From Chara braunii (taxonomy: Eukaryota; Streptophyta; Charophyceae; Charales; Characeae): a stretch of 24,843 bases of DNA. Made by a program: the position numbers and the translations under genes. The notes under the pieces were generated by a model. That model saw only the letters and a program-made list of their open reading frames with translations. It was not told the origin of the DNA and searched no databases. This document shows positions 1 to 8,173 of this stretch, piece after piece. Each line of letters opens with the position of its first letter. Positions within the stretch are counted from its first letter, which is position 1. The stretch spans positions 114,754-139,596 of the forward strand of contig BFEA01000419.1 in NCBI GenBank assembly GCA_003427395.1. Direction: 5' to 3'.

Positions 1-831
1 CTCCAGTACCCGACACTTCTACCACTACTTCAGTGGTACCGGCCTACCTGCTACTTGAGTGTTTTTCCCCTCTGCTCTAAGTGCCGCGGGCCTACCCCCG
101 CTACTCGAGTGTTTTCCCCCTGCAACCCTTCACAGTCACGGCCACAGGTAAGTACCGGCCCTGCGGGGCCTTGCAACCAACNAGTACCCTTNCGGGTCAC
201 ACACACACTCAACCGACAAGCACTCAGACAGGCATGCAAACCAGCAGGCACGCACACACACTCAGACATGGAAATCACAGCAGAATGCGGGAATTTCAAC
301 AAGGCATTCATTCCAGCGGCAAATCCCAGAAATCAGCAGTGTTCTCAGTCTGTGTTTTTGGCGGGTCATTACAAAAGGGTAGAATCCGGGCTGATGTCAG
401 CAAAGCTGTTGCATTCTGTGCTCTTGGTTTGCCCATGCCAGAACGATGCTGGGCAGTGCTGGGGCGTAGCCCTATGACCTGTTTGCTGCAGGAGCGTGAG
501 GTCTGGTAGAGAGACGTGGGGATATGTTGAGGGAGGAAGGCAATCCAGTGGTGAACTCGGGGGGGCTGCCATGACAACCTAAGGGGCTGGGTATCGTCTT
601 GGCGGCGAGATCACGACAGCCATTGCTGGTTTTGGTTAGGAATATCGTGTCTGGGATGTTGTGTTTAGTATAAGGGAGGCTAGGAGTTGTTCATGGATGG
701 CGAGGCCTGGTTTTGCTGTTGTAGCATAGGATAGGAGTGGTTTAGGGAGTAAGAGGTCAGATTTGCTGTGGTGGTTCAGTGACATTTCATTATCACCATC
801 ACTATCTTATAGCATCAGTAGTATCATCAGA
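1..831. other. No recognisable gene
   Basis: I find no coding region that I would defend here. Short open frames exist on both strands, but none has a recognisable domain and several overlap each other. Bases 182 and 192 are N, so frames crossing them are unreliable. A donor-like AGGTAAGT lies near 146, and CA-rich microsatellite-like sequence lies at about 200-265. The stretch could contain part of a host gene exon or an old repeat; I cannot tell which. Confidence 0.4.
41..123. repeat. Imperfect tandem duplication, period about 50 bp
   Basis: A unit containing GGCCTACC, then CTACTTGAGTG, then a T/C run is repeated about 50 bases later with CTACTCGAGTG. Only two units are visible and they differ by several substitutions and small indels. 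No function is apparent. Confidence 0.5.
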
Positions 832-1041
832 GTTTCATGAGGGACGCTGGGCCCGTTCCCAGCATGTTCTGATCTACCCCAACTTAACGATGTATCTCAG
901 GGGACGCTTGACCCGCTTTCCAGCAGGTGCAGCTCCCCACCAATAGGCTGGATCCCCCTGCAGGTTAGCTAGGAGTGTATGCTTTATCATCACTCCTATC
1001 TGTTTTTGCGGGCGGTATTTCATTTTTTATTTATTTTTAAG
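832..1041 (+). mobile_element. LINE-like retroposon copy A, 3' end only
   Basis: This is the 3' terminal part of a retroposon family that occurs three times in the window (also 1042-1737 and, inverted, about 21609-22323). It contains a hairpin GCTGGG..CCCAGC (846-863), a second imperfect hairpin ending CCAGC at 924, and a third hairpin TAGGAGTG..CACTCCTA (970-998), followed by an A/T-rich tail ending near 1041. The distance from the end of hairpin 2 to the start of hairpin 3 is 46, the same as in the other two copies. No coding sequence remains, so it is strongly 5'-truncated. Copy B follows it directly, head to tail. Confidence 0.7.
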
Positions 1042-1737
1042 GTTAGAACTTAAAAGGCACTGAAGTCCCTGAAACTGTTAAGCAATTTGTACGAAATGAG
1101 CTTCGTCTCCAAATGGCCAACACTGAAATCAAATTACAAGTTTTCCCTAAAAAAAAAGACATAAATGATAAAACAGACAACTCCAAAATTCACTTTGGAC
1201 TGGCTGGGAGGCACACCAGGGGGGGGGACAGGGAGATGTGATATGGCCAGGGGTGGAGGGAGCGGAGGGCCCCTTCAAGAAGGGATTACCACCACATATT
1301 CCACGAGTTGTTCAATATCCAGCCAGGAGCCTCACTGAGATCTCCAGATCCATCCCCTCCTTCTGAGCTTGCATTAGTAGACTTACAATGGGATGGACTA
1401 GGGAGGGAAGGAGAGGACAACAGCTGATAAGAAACACTTTTTTTTCAGCAGGGTGTAGAACAGGTCGGTTACCTGGTATATCCAGCGGTCTAGAATGGAC
1501 TGAAGAGACTGCCTACAAGCCACAAACATGATGTTTGTATCGCTCAATTGTTCTGTATCAGAGACGCTGGACCCGCTTTCCAGCAGGTGCTACTCCCCAC
1601 CAATACAATGGAGTCACTGGCTGAGCTGCTAGGAGTGGATGCTCTTATCATCACACCTAGCAGTCTCAACAGGTGGTTGTATTTTATTTTATTTTTAACT
1701 CAAAAAAAACTTTAAAAAAGGAAAAAAAACAAAAAAA
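1042..1737 (+). mobile_element. LINE-like retroposon copy B, coding 3' part plus structured tail
   Basis: The first about 400 bases are a decayed coding region. Spread over shifted frames they give segments matching the minus-strand copy C: a VKQFVRNELRLQ-like start, a DWLGG / WPGVEG / GPFKK segment, and an ELALVDLQW-like end. Then come a GCTGG..CCAGC hairpin (1566-1584), a TAGGAGTG..CACACCTA hairpin (1630-1659; one stem mismatch) and an A-rich tail to about 1737. Coding similarity in two independent copies shows the family encodes a real protein C-terminus, but I do not recognise the domain and see no RT motifs. It is broken by frameshifts and stops. The 5' end lies against the tail of copy A, so it is truncated or part of a tandem array. 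Confidence 0.7.
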
Positions 1738-1740
1738 GTT

Positions 1741-1770
1741 CACGAGTGCACCAACTGAGCTAGCCCTGCC
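1741..1770 (-). other. tRNA 5'-half-like fragment (A-box)
   Basis: Read on the minus strand this contains CTAGCTCAGTTGGTGCACTC, a close match to the D-arm and A-box of a tRNA. No anticodon arm, T arm or B-box follows; the adjoining sequence is the A-rich tail of the retroposon on the opposite strand. It is best seen as a tRNA-derived fragment or a truncated SINE head, not a working tRNA gene. Confidence 0.45.
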
Positions 1771-1789
1771 CGTCTGGTTTTCCATCTAT

Positions 1790-1816
1790 TTCCACTTGTC
1801 TTGCTCTCCCACTTTT
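1790..1816. repeat. Left target-site duplication of the 1817-2346 retroposon
   Basis: A 27-bp stretch (ending in TTTT that merges with the poly-T tract) is repeated exactly at 2347-2373. The part outside the T run is 23 bp, long for a chance repeat and typical of target-primed retroposition. Confidence 0.85.
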
Positions 1817-2346
1817 TTTTTTTTTTTTTTTTTTTTTTCCCCCCCTAAAACAGGGTCTTATGGTCCTGGCTCCTTTCCGTTCTGGGGAGCAACAGTCCGG
1901 TTCCTATTCCACCGGCAAGTCAGAATAGACATTACAATAAACATAAACCATCCACGCTTCCTTCCGTCTGGCCGAAGGACCCCTGATCAGCATTGATTGC
2001 TCCACCTTGATGGAGGATTGACTGTCAGCTTGCCGTGCCTCACTTTTTCCTCTCAGATCAGATAACCAGATCTGTCAGATAAATCACTCCACCTAGAAAG
2101 AGTTCCCTCATTTGTCCAAGCTAGCCTTTGTACTCCCACTTAACCGTCCTGCCCGTGATCCATGATACCCTCTGTCCCATCTTACCTTTCCTCCTTTTAT
2201 ACCTCTCCTACCTGGCCACTTCCTCTTCTCCTGTTATGTTTCTCTCCCCTCCTTCTCCCTTCTTCCTTCTCCCTTCTTCTTTCTCCTCCTCCCCTGTAGG
2301 TCTTCAGTTTATCTGATCCCATCTCTAGTTTGTTCCTAAAGCCCCC
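1817..2346 (-). mobile_element. Poly-A retroposon with long target-site duplication
   Basis: On the minus strand it starts GGGGGCTTTAGGAACAAAC at 2346 and ends in a poly-A tail (poly-T on the plus strand, 1813-1838). It is about 530 bp and flanked by a 27-bp direct repeat. It has no tRNA-like head, and no long open frame I would defend. The 5' third is purine-rich (GGAGAAGGAAGAAGG), followed by GGTATAAAAGG. It could be a processed copy of a host transcript or a non-autonomous retroposon moved by a LINE machinery. It interrupts sequence that links the tRNA-like fragment on its left with the U2-like fragment on its right. Confidence 0.75.
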
Positions 2347-2373
2347 TTCCACTTGTCTTGCTCTCCCACTTTT
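2347..2373. repeat. Right target-site duplication of the 1817-2346 retroposon
   Basis: Exact copy of 1790-1816; see that entry. It abuts the 5' end of the minus-strand retroposon. Confidence 0.85.
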
Positions 2374-2419
2374 CTTTTTCCCTTTCTTTTTTTGATTGTG
2401 ACCCGATGGACTGTGGATC

Positions 2420-2467
2420 GTCAGCAGATGCTACACTTGAACTTAGCCAAAAATCCGAGAAACATAT
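2420..2467 (-). pseudogene. U2 snRNA 5'-end fragment
   Basis: On the minus strand from 2467 the sequence matches the conserved 5' end of U2 snRNA: TTTCTCGG, then TTTTGGCTAAG, then TCAAGTGTAG, then ATCTG, with a few substitutions. These cover the U2 segments that pair with U6 and approach the branch-point region. Similarity stops after about 48 nt, and no Sm site or 3' stem-loops follow. It is therefore a truncated copy, not a working gene. It lies 78 bp from a U6-like sequence pointing the other way. Confidence 0.75.
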
Positions 2468-2472
2468 CTCGT

Positions 2473-2483
2473 ATCCCACGTAG
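2473..2483 (+). promoter_or_regulatory. USE-like snRNA promoter motif
   Basis: ATCCCACGTAG matches the plant snRNA upstream sequence element RTCCCACATCG at 9 of 11 positions. It sits about 70 bp upstream of the U6-like sequence, the usual distance. No TATA box is visible at about -30, where there is an A run instead, so an active promoter is doubtful. Confidence 0.4.
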
Positions 2484-2545
2484 CAAGGGCTTCTCTGCAT
2501 TGGGGGGAAAAAAAAGCTTCTCGGCATAAGGAGAGAGGCCGATAT

Positions 2546-2656
2546 CGCTCCTTCAGCAGATGCGCCAAAAAAGTTCGAACGATGCAGAGAAAGTTAGCAT
2601 GGCCCCTGTGCAATGTTGAAATTTGAAAACTTTACATGCATAAATTGAGAAATGGT
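2546..2656 (+). pseudogene. U6 snRNA-like sequence, diverged
   Basis: It contains the U6 core: GAACGATGCAGAGAAAGTTAG (canonical ACGATACAGAGAAGATTAG), then CATGGCCCCTGTGCAA (canonical GCATGGCCCCTGCGCAA), then AAATTGAGAAATGG near the 3' end. The ACAGAGA box reads GCAGAGA, and about 16 extra bases separate the AGC-triad/ISL region from the 3' part. Both changes argue against function. A T run at 2685-2692 could act as a Pol III terminator but lies about 30 bp beyond the expected end. A USE-like motif lies upstream. I read it as a pseudogene or retroposed copy. Confidence 0.7.
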
Positions 2657-3068
2657 GAAGAAAGAAAAAAGAGGCAGATGTCCCTTTTTTTTGTTTTGTT
2701 TTGTTTTTCTTTTTGCAAAGGTGGGGGGGAGGGGGGGCTTTTTGATTGGCCACAAACAGTAGGTGATAGATCATTCCAAACTGGGATAGGGGCTGGGTGG
2801 GCCAGGCAATGACTGGGTACCAATGGGAGTCTCCCGGTTGTCTGTCGCACATGCCCCCTGCATCCCGGACTTATCTTGTTATTATAATAACAATTGTACT
2901 CTTTTGGCTTGCCGGCGATGAGCAACTGGACTGGTCCCCCCCAGAATGGAAGGGGCTACCCCCTTTTACCCAAACACAATGCGCGATTATGATATCACTG
3001 TATTTAGGGCAATTTCGAGCTCTACACAGCTATGATGGCCATGCCTTATGTTTGGGGGAAGAACGATA
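2657..3068. other. No recognisable gene; low-complexity and palindrome
   Basis: The stretch starts with A- and T-rich low complexity and G runs (2657-2745) and continues as unique-looking sequence. A 16-bp perfect palindrome, TGTTATTATAATAACA, lies at 2877-2892. Open frames here are short and show no domains. Confidence 0.4.
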
Positions 3069-3141
3069 GGTAGCACTGAGGGCATTGAGATGGGTAGCAC
3101 TGAGGGCATTGAGATGGGTAGCACTGATAGCATTAGGAGGT
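3069..3141. repeat. 24-bp tandem repeat, about three units
   Basis: Units beginning GGTAGCACTGAGGGCATTGA start at 3069, 3093 and 3117. The third is diverged (GATAGCATT) and incomplete. It is a small minisatellite with no apparent coding role. Confidence 0.85.
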
Positions 3142-3154
3142 ATAGGTTGTTTTT

Positions 3155-3320
3155 AACTGAATCCGTCAATAACTAAGCTCAGGTACATATTTGAACAGAA
3201 GGTCGTATAGTGTCCATGGCTCACACCAGATGCACCGTTTGTCAGTAATTTGGTCACAGAGTATCGCAGGGCACTGTGACTGAATCTAACCCGAACTAAG
3301 CTCAGGTGCATTTTGAACAG
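3155..3320. repeat. Two-unit direct repeat, period about 122 bp
   Basis: A motif with ACTGAATC, then AACTAAGCTCAGGT and TTTGAACAG occurs at 3155-3198 and again, slightly changed, at 3278-3320. The intervening bases are not repeated again, so only two units exist. Confidence 0.6.
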
Positions 3321-4294
3321 TTCTTTTTCTTTTTCTTGCTTAGTCCTGCCGGTAGTGCTGATATGTGATATGCGGAGGGTCAAACCAACAGGCTGTGGAC
3401 CAGAAATAAAGAACTACACTCTGAGGCCCCAGGCCTCGGTGTGCCGCAAAGTGGCTGCCTGTGAAAAGAACAGGCCAGACCGCAATCTGGGTCCCAGTAG
3501 TACGCAGTGCCTACTGCCCACTGAACTGAGTCCAAGTCCCAGCCTCTGTACCTAACTGGAGCCTGGTCCGAGCGGTTAGTTACAAGGGCTGGCGCCTGTC
3601 TCAGGCCCAGTAATACTCCTGCTCGCCCTTCGCTTAGGGCCGGCAACGTTTTCTCAGGTCCAGGAGAGACAAAACGAGGGAGGCCACTGTGCAGAGCACA
3701 TTTGGGTTGGGTGGGGATGCAGCAGAACTTGAGCAGCGCGTTGGAGCCAGAGAGTGACCATGCGAGAGAACGCAGCTGCGGTGGCTGCTGCACTAGCATC
3801 TGCCATAACCGGGCAGCGGTAAGCAAGGAAGCAGAGTGGCGAGGTGTGAAGGTGGTCAGGAAGAGGAGAAAGACGGTGGGAACTGGCGGCACTTACCTGG
3901 TGTTGGCGAGAGGCAGCCTGTGTGAGCAGACACTTCAAGCAGCATCTGGCGAGTGACACATGGACTGAGAGAGAGTGAGGGTTGTAGACTAGTGAGTGTA
4001 GGACTAGAGAGTAATGTAAGGCGTGCATCACAGTAGGCCACTACATTGTTGTTTTATTGATTATTGGAAGCGAGAAGTGGGGCTTTCTTTGTCAAGAGAC
4101 TTCAGTGTCTGTTTTGCTTCTAATTGGTGTGCTCTCGGCTTTTGTATTCTGCTTCCAACTAAGCTCGCTCATGCTTGGTCTTTTATCCACTCTTGCATTT
4201 CAGAAATTTTGTGTTCTTATTGAATGATTCCTTGTAAGAGATACTCATATACAAAGCAACATCCAGATCACGAGTTACACAAATATAATATAAA
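3321..4294. other. No recognisable gene
   Basis: Several overlapping open frames of 60-170 codons lie here on both strands, but none shows a domain, a convincing start context or codon regularity that I can judge. A tRNA-Leu/Ser-like D-arm, TGGTCCGAGCGGTTAG, lies at 3564-3579 without other tRNA parts. An AGGTAAGT-like donor or GT/AG exon structure is not evident. Confidence 0.35.
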
Positions 4295-4404
4295 TACACT
4301 GTCAGCTTACAGGATTATTTGAGCTACCACAGACAGTCATATTTACAGAATTATTTACACTGTCAGTGTATATATATATGAGTACACTGTCAGCTTACAG
4401 GATT
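4295..4404. repeat. Direct repeat of 22 bp, spacing 88 bp
   Basis: A 22-bp sequence starting TACACTGTCAGCTTACAGG is present at 4295-4316 and exactly again at 4383-4404. The second copy also forms the left arm of the inner inverted repeat described for 4321-4513. Confidence 0.85.
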
Positions 4405-4513
4405 TTTTACAGAATGCATAATGAGAGTAAGCTGACAGTGTACTCATTGAGCAGGGCTCTCATATAGGTTAGACCTTGGCCGAATGGCCATTAGACACTG
4501 TCTGTGGTAGCTC
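4321..4513. repeat. Nested fold-back (two concentric inverted repeats)
   Basis: The outer arms are GAGCTACCACAGACAGT at 4321-4337 and its exact reverse complement at 4497-4513 (17 bp). The inner arms are GAGTACACTGTCAGCTTAC at 4380-4398 and its exact reverse complement at 4427-4445 (19 bp). The arms nest symmetrically, so the whole could fold into a long hairpin. No clear target duplication or transposase was found. It may be a decayed fold-back/MITE-type element. Confidence 0.8.
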
Positions 4514-4582
4514 AAGCAGGGATGACCCCTGGATGGTATTAGACATGACCTCCGGTGAGCAGTCCGTCTGTCAATCAAGATG

Positions 4583-4630
4583 AGAAGTTGGAATAAGGGA
4601 TACTCAGAAGTTGGAATAAGGGATACTCAG
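4583..4630. repeat. 23-bp tandem duplication
   Basis: The unit AGAAGTTGGAATAAGGGATA plus CTC is present twice in a row, from 4583 and 4606, with no differences over the shared bases. Confidence 0.85.
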
Positions 4631-5789
4631 ACTTGTACATTGTCCACTACTTAAGAGGTCAGGTCAGTCAAACCTCGAGCAATACCCATCAAACCGATTT
4701 CCCCACCCATCAAAATGTCAGCAGCCTGTCCAGCAGCGAGTGGTATCATTCTTTTGTGGGGACCTGCAGAGGCTCCTGCAAAACCCACTATCTTCTTGAT
4801 TATTGAGACAGATCTGGGACAACAGGCAAGCCCTCTGGCCTTAGGCGGAGGCAGACCGTCAGTCCCCTCCCCTGAGCAGGCTGGGCTATCAATGCTGGTT
4901 TACTTGGACAGTGAGGTACTAATCGTCACCCAAGTACGAGATGTATGCAAGGGGGTGCTGGGTCTGTTTCCCAGCTGATACTCGATACTGGTGCAAGGGA
5001 CCATCCAATAGGAGTCAAAACTTCTGTGCAACAATTTTCGGATTCTCATCCTCACAGAAGACCAATCATCAGAATGATAAAGCAGAGATCATACGAAATC
5101 AAGAACACACTGAACACAGAGGTCCCTTGATAATGAAAGCCTTCTGCACACCTCCAACAGCCAATACAACAACAATGTAGTAGCCGGACTATGATGTGTC
5201 CGCCTAGACTACTCTCATACTCCACCTACTGAAGCTAGCCTGCCACCTCGCTCACTCTCTCTCCGCTCTGCCCTCACCAACACCAGGTTATCTGCCAGTC
5301 CCACTGCACTCCTCCTTCCGTGGTCTCCCCATACACTCCTCACCCTCTCCCAGTTCTGCCCTGCCCTAGCTATGGCAGGCACAGCCAGTGCCAGCCACTG
5401 CTCTGCTGCCTTCCTCTTCACAGGTGCTCACTTTCTGCACGCTGCTCCAATGCTGCTGCACACTACTGCTTCCTGCATTCCATCAGCTTCCCCGCCTCCT
5501 CTCTTTTGTCTTCTCTGAGGGTGGGTTGTGGGCGTCGGTAGTCAGTCTCTATCAGCCCACCGGCCTGGGTCTGGGTCCCAATTTTCAACCAACCCATGTG
5601 GTTTACCTGGGTGGTACCCCATCAGCCTCTACGGGGTAGTTATCTGGGCTGGACTCCAACTCACGGCCCATCTTCTTTTACAGGTGCGGCCGTCGCTTAG
5701 GGACCGCCGCCCATGGAAAAGCTTACGGCACCGCCGTGGCCTGTAGCCTCACACTCGTAACTTCGTATTATTGTATGTATGTATTATTC
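4631..5789. other. No recognisable gene; pyrimidine-rich tract
   Basis: This stretch is C/T-rich from about 5215 to 5520 and has only short open frames without domains. A hairpin GCTGGG..CCCAGC at 4957-4975 recalls hairpin 2 of the LINE-like tail but lacks the third hairpin at the conserved distance. I cannot support a gene. Confidence 0.4.
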
Positions 5790-5825
5790 TATATACAAAC
5801 TTACAACGGAACGATACCGAGAAGG
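5790..5825 (+). pseudogene. Short U6 snRNA 5'-region fragment
   Basis: ATATACAAACTTACAACGGAACGATACCGAGAAGG (5791-5825; key part GGAACGATACCGAGAAG) matches the part of U6 from the sequence after the 5' stem to the ACAGAGA box, here ACCGAGA. The match ends abruptly at a run of about 21 T (5826-5846). It is a truncated copy with no 3' part of U6. It ends some 10 bp before the LTR that starts at 5857. Confidence 0.55.
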
Positions 5826-5856
5826 TTTTTTTTTTTTTTTTTTTTTCAGAGCATGG

Positions 5857-6545
5857 TGCGAAGATCTTGGTCCTCGACAGTCCTAAGGGGCCCCTGATAC
5901 AGATGTGCCCGCCCTAAGTGAAGGCGGGCCTAACAAATCTCGAGAGGCCCATTGCGGCCGATTTCGTATTTGGGGTCCAGGCAGTTGTGACGCGCCAGTT
6001 GGTTGAGGGAAACACAGGCCAAGCAGCAAAGATATTCCACGGCCTCCAGGCCTTTTCTGGAATGCAGGCCCTGGGCCAGAATCGCAGCTTCATACACAGA
6101 CAGATGGGAGGCCCAACCGATCGAGGCCCAGCTGCTGCAACCGAGGCACAGCCTCCTGGGGCCTACCGGAAGCTTCTGGGCAGAGGCCCAGCCCAGCCAG
6201 GCCGCCGGGGCAGGCAGACTCTTTCCATATAGGATAGAGCTCGCTGCCTGGAGGCTCATTCAGGCACTTGCTGTCTGGCGGCAGCGCTGCTGGAGCAATT
6301 GCTCGCATGCTGGCTGCTAGCGCTGGAGCAAGGTGCTGCGCACGTGCGGTCGTGTGGAGAAGCAGGGTGCTGCTGAGGGCAGCGCCATAGCCCAGCCACC
6401 ATAGCTGGCTGCGGGCTTGGACATACAGTGAGGCGCAGGGGAGGCCTTCGGATGTACAGAGGGAAGACGTGGGTGTAAGTTGACGGAGAGAGAGAAGGAT
6501 GATGATGATGATGATGTGAGGGCGATGGGAGATCCTATCTAGCCT
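5857..6545 (+). mobile_element. Probable 5' LTR (first part) of the outer Ty3/gypsy element
   Basis: From TGCGAAG at 5857 the sequence aligns without gaps to the LTR that follows the polypurine tract at 24597, over all 247 bases available there, with about 13 differences by eye. It is on the same strand. Upstream (CATGG, 5852-5856) is not a polypurine tract, so this is a 5' or solo LTR, not a 3' LTR. It also aligns loosely to the inverted LTR at about 6550-7239. Its right limit is uncertain (6480-6550). The last part of the LTR may be the piece at 8491-8739, which ends in CA just before a primer-binding site. An ATG-rich microsatellite (GATGAT..) lies near 6498-6516. Confidence 0.7.
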
Positions 6546-6549
6546 AGGC

Positions 6550-7239
6550 TACAATGCCGCTGATGACGTCAACAGCTTCCCAAGTACGAGCAGAACTCGG
6601 CCAATGCCGCACGCGTCAAGCACCAGGTATGTCTCTCGTATCACTCACAACCTCGTTCCCCAACTCACAGATGCCACTTGCACCCAAGGACCACCATCCG
6701 CCCCATCTAGCATACAGCAGCGCAGTTCGGCTATGGCTGCCTGCTCCTTCCAGCTCGCCCGTGAGCGCGTGAGCCTGGCTCGCAATAACGCAGCAGAGCT
6801 TGCGCACAAAGCAGCCAGTGCCCGAATGTCCAATCCGTAGGCAGGCCCTTCCCTATATCGAAGTGGCCTGCTGCTGCATGCCGTGCTGCGGTACTGGGCC
6901 CCAGCCCAGAAGCTTCCGGTAGGCCCAGGGAGGCTGAGCCTCAGTCCGAAGTCAACAGGCCCAGGGCCTGTGGTGGTTACCAGCACCCAACTGCCCCCAG
7001 CCTTTGTTCGGTCCACTTCGTGTATCTGGCCCAGGGCCTGCCTCAGTTACATGCAATGCAAGACAGCCTGGGCCTGGGCGCTTCCAACCAACTGGCGCTG
7101 CGCAACTGCCTGAAATTTCCCCAGTTGCGTAGTGACCCCAAAATGGCCTGAGGGCCTCGGTCGTGCCTGCCTTCACTTAGGGCGGCCGACTGAGTGAAAA
7201 GTAGGCCCTGTAGAGAAAATTGAGGGCCTGTGCCTCGCA
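6550..7239 (-). mobile_element. Inverted LTR of a related, truncated Ty3/gypsy copy
   Basis: On the minus strand the LTR begins TGCGAGGCAC at 7239, directly after a polypurine tract, and shares blocks with the plus-strand LTR at 5857, such as CCTAAGTGAAGGC, GGGCCTACCGGAAGCTTCTG and a GGGTGCAAGT block. It is clearly more diverged than the 5857/24597 pair, so it comes from a different insertion. Its end meets the end of the plus-strand LTR tail to tail around 6545. Confidence 0.65.
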
Positions 7240-7256
7240 TTCCCTCCTCCATACTT
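7240..7256 (-). promoter_or_regulatory. Polypurine tract of the inverted copy
   Basis: Read on the minus strand, GTATGGAGGAGGGAA precedes the LTR start, matching the position and composition of AAAGGAGGAGTGAA before the 3' LTR at 24597. The tract primes plus-strand DNA synthesis in Ty3/gypsy elements. Confidence 0.65.
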
Positions 7257-7668
7257 CGATAGTCCTCTGAGAAGTTCAGTCTTCAATGATCTGACGCTTT
7301 CCCTTCTGCAGAGACTTTTCATATTGGGTGACAACCTGAGGAGCGGTTTGCATCAGTTCCTCCCTGGTGAACCATCGATCCTCCTTTGGATCAGTGTGAT
7401 GTCTGACCGAACTCTGTACTGCAGCTTCGGTTTCAGAGGATGTCCCCTGCCTGCAGGTCTTGGAACTGGCATTTCCCTGTGGTCAACAATGTCATCGATG
7501 TCGACCTCTCCATCCATGGTTGGGGCCAGCGACGAGAGGGAAATTGATCTGTTTCTTTGAAAGGTGCAAGATTGGAAGCGTGGAAAACAGGGTAAGTGCG
7601 TAAGTGACCAGGGATGCGAATAATATAAGACGGCCCATCCGGTTCATCCCCGACAACATCTAGGATCT

Positions 7669-7673
7669 CCCAT
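7669..7673. repeat. Target-site duplication CCCAT (left)
   Basis: CCCAT directly precedes the solo LTR and recurs directly after it at 8169-8173. Confidence 0.85.
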
Positions 7674-8168
7674 TGTTACGGACTTCGCCAGGGCTCGATC
7701 CCTGGTCTATCTTTTGCTGTTTCGGCTGCATCCCGTTTTCGGCCTGGCACCCTTTTTCCGGCCTGGCACCCTTTTTCCAAACTCCTCCTTTGGTACCGTA
7801 GGATTTTGGACAACTGGCGCCATGCTGCAATTCGAGCGCCACTTTCAAATACTGCATTTTTCAGTTCTGCCCTCGGGGCCTTTGCAGAAATGCCCCTGGT
7901 ACCGTACGTGTCACCGGTACTTATACCGGCTCCCCGTACGGTACGGGGACCAGTCTCGTACCAGTTTTCTGCTGCTGTACTCGTACTCAGTGTGACTTGC
8001 TCCTGTTCGGCATTGGGAATCCAAGACTTCGACTTTGTGTCCTTGCCCGTGTGTCTGCGTCCGACCCTCAGTCGTGTCGAGTGAGTGAGTGTGTGTGTGT
8101 GCTCTCACTCTCTCCCTCTCTCCTCTCCCTCGGCTTTCCCTGTCTCCCTCAGCCTCCCACTCGTAACA
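7674..8168. mobile_element. Solo LTR, 495 bp
   Basis: The segment starts TGTTACG and ends CGTAACA, giving 7-bp terminal inverted repeats with the TG..CA ends of an LTR. A 5-bp duplication CCCAT flanks it. Removing it together with one duplication restores the codons PWEI of the host pol on the minus strand, so it is a clean insertion. It holds no gene: only short open frames, a 19-bp tandem duplication (7741-7778), a 17-base palindrome around CCCCGTACGGTACGGGG (7932-7948) and a C/T-rich end. It presumably arose by LTR-LTR recombination. Its family is unknown, and its ends differ from those of the other LTRs here. The element strand cannot be fixed from the ends alone. Confidence 0.9.
7741..7778. 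repeat. 19-bp tandem duplication inside the solo LTR
   Basis: GGCCTGGCACCCTTTTTCC occurs twice in direct succession within the U3-like part of the solo LTR. Confidence 0.85.
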
Positions 8169-8173
8169 CCCAT
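8169..8173. repeat. Target-site duplication CCCAT (right)
   Basis: Second copy of the 5-bp duplication flanking the solo LTR. Confidence 0.85.

Noticed and set aside
55-509. Overlapping 140-codon frames at the left end
   Set aside because: They cross two N bases and CA-rich low complexity, and neither frame has a recognisable motif.
3069-3141. CRISPR-like array
   Set aside because: The 24-bp units are directly adjacent without spacers; a simple minisatellite in eukaryotic DNA.
3558-3600. Possible tRNA-Leu/Ser gene (TGGTCCGAGCGGTTAG)
   Set aside because: Only the D-arm/A-box matches; no anticodon stem, T arm or B-box follows.
3380-3892. 170-codon open frame on the minus strand
   Set aside because: No domain, no supporting start context, and it overlaps other equally long frames in GC-rich sequence; likely chance.
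4957-5016. Fourth copy of the LINE-like 3' tail
   Set aside because: The hairpin GCTGGG..CCCAGC and a CCAATA motif are present, but the third hairpin at the 46-base spacing and the A-rich tail are missing.
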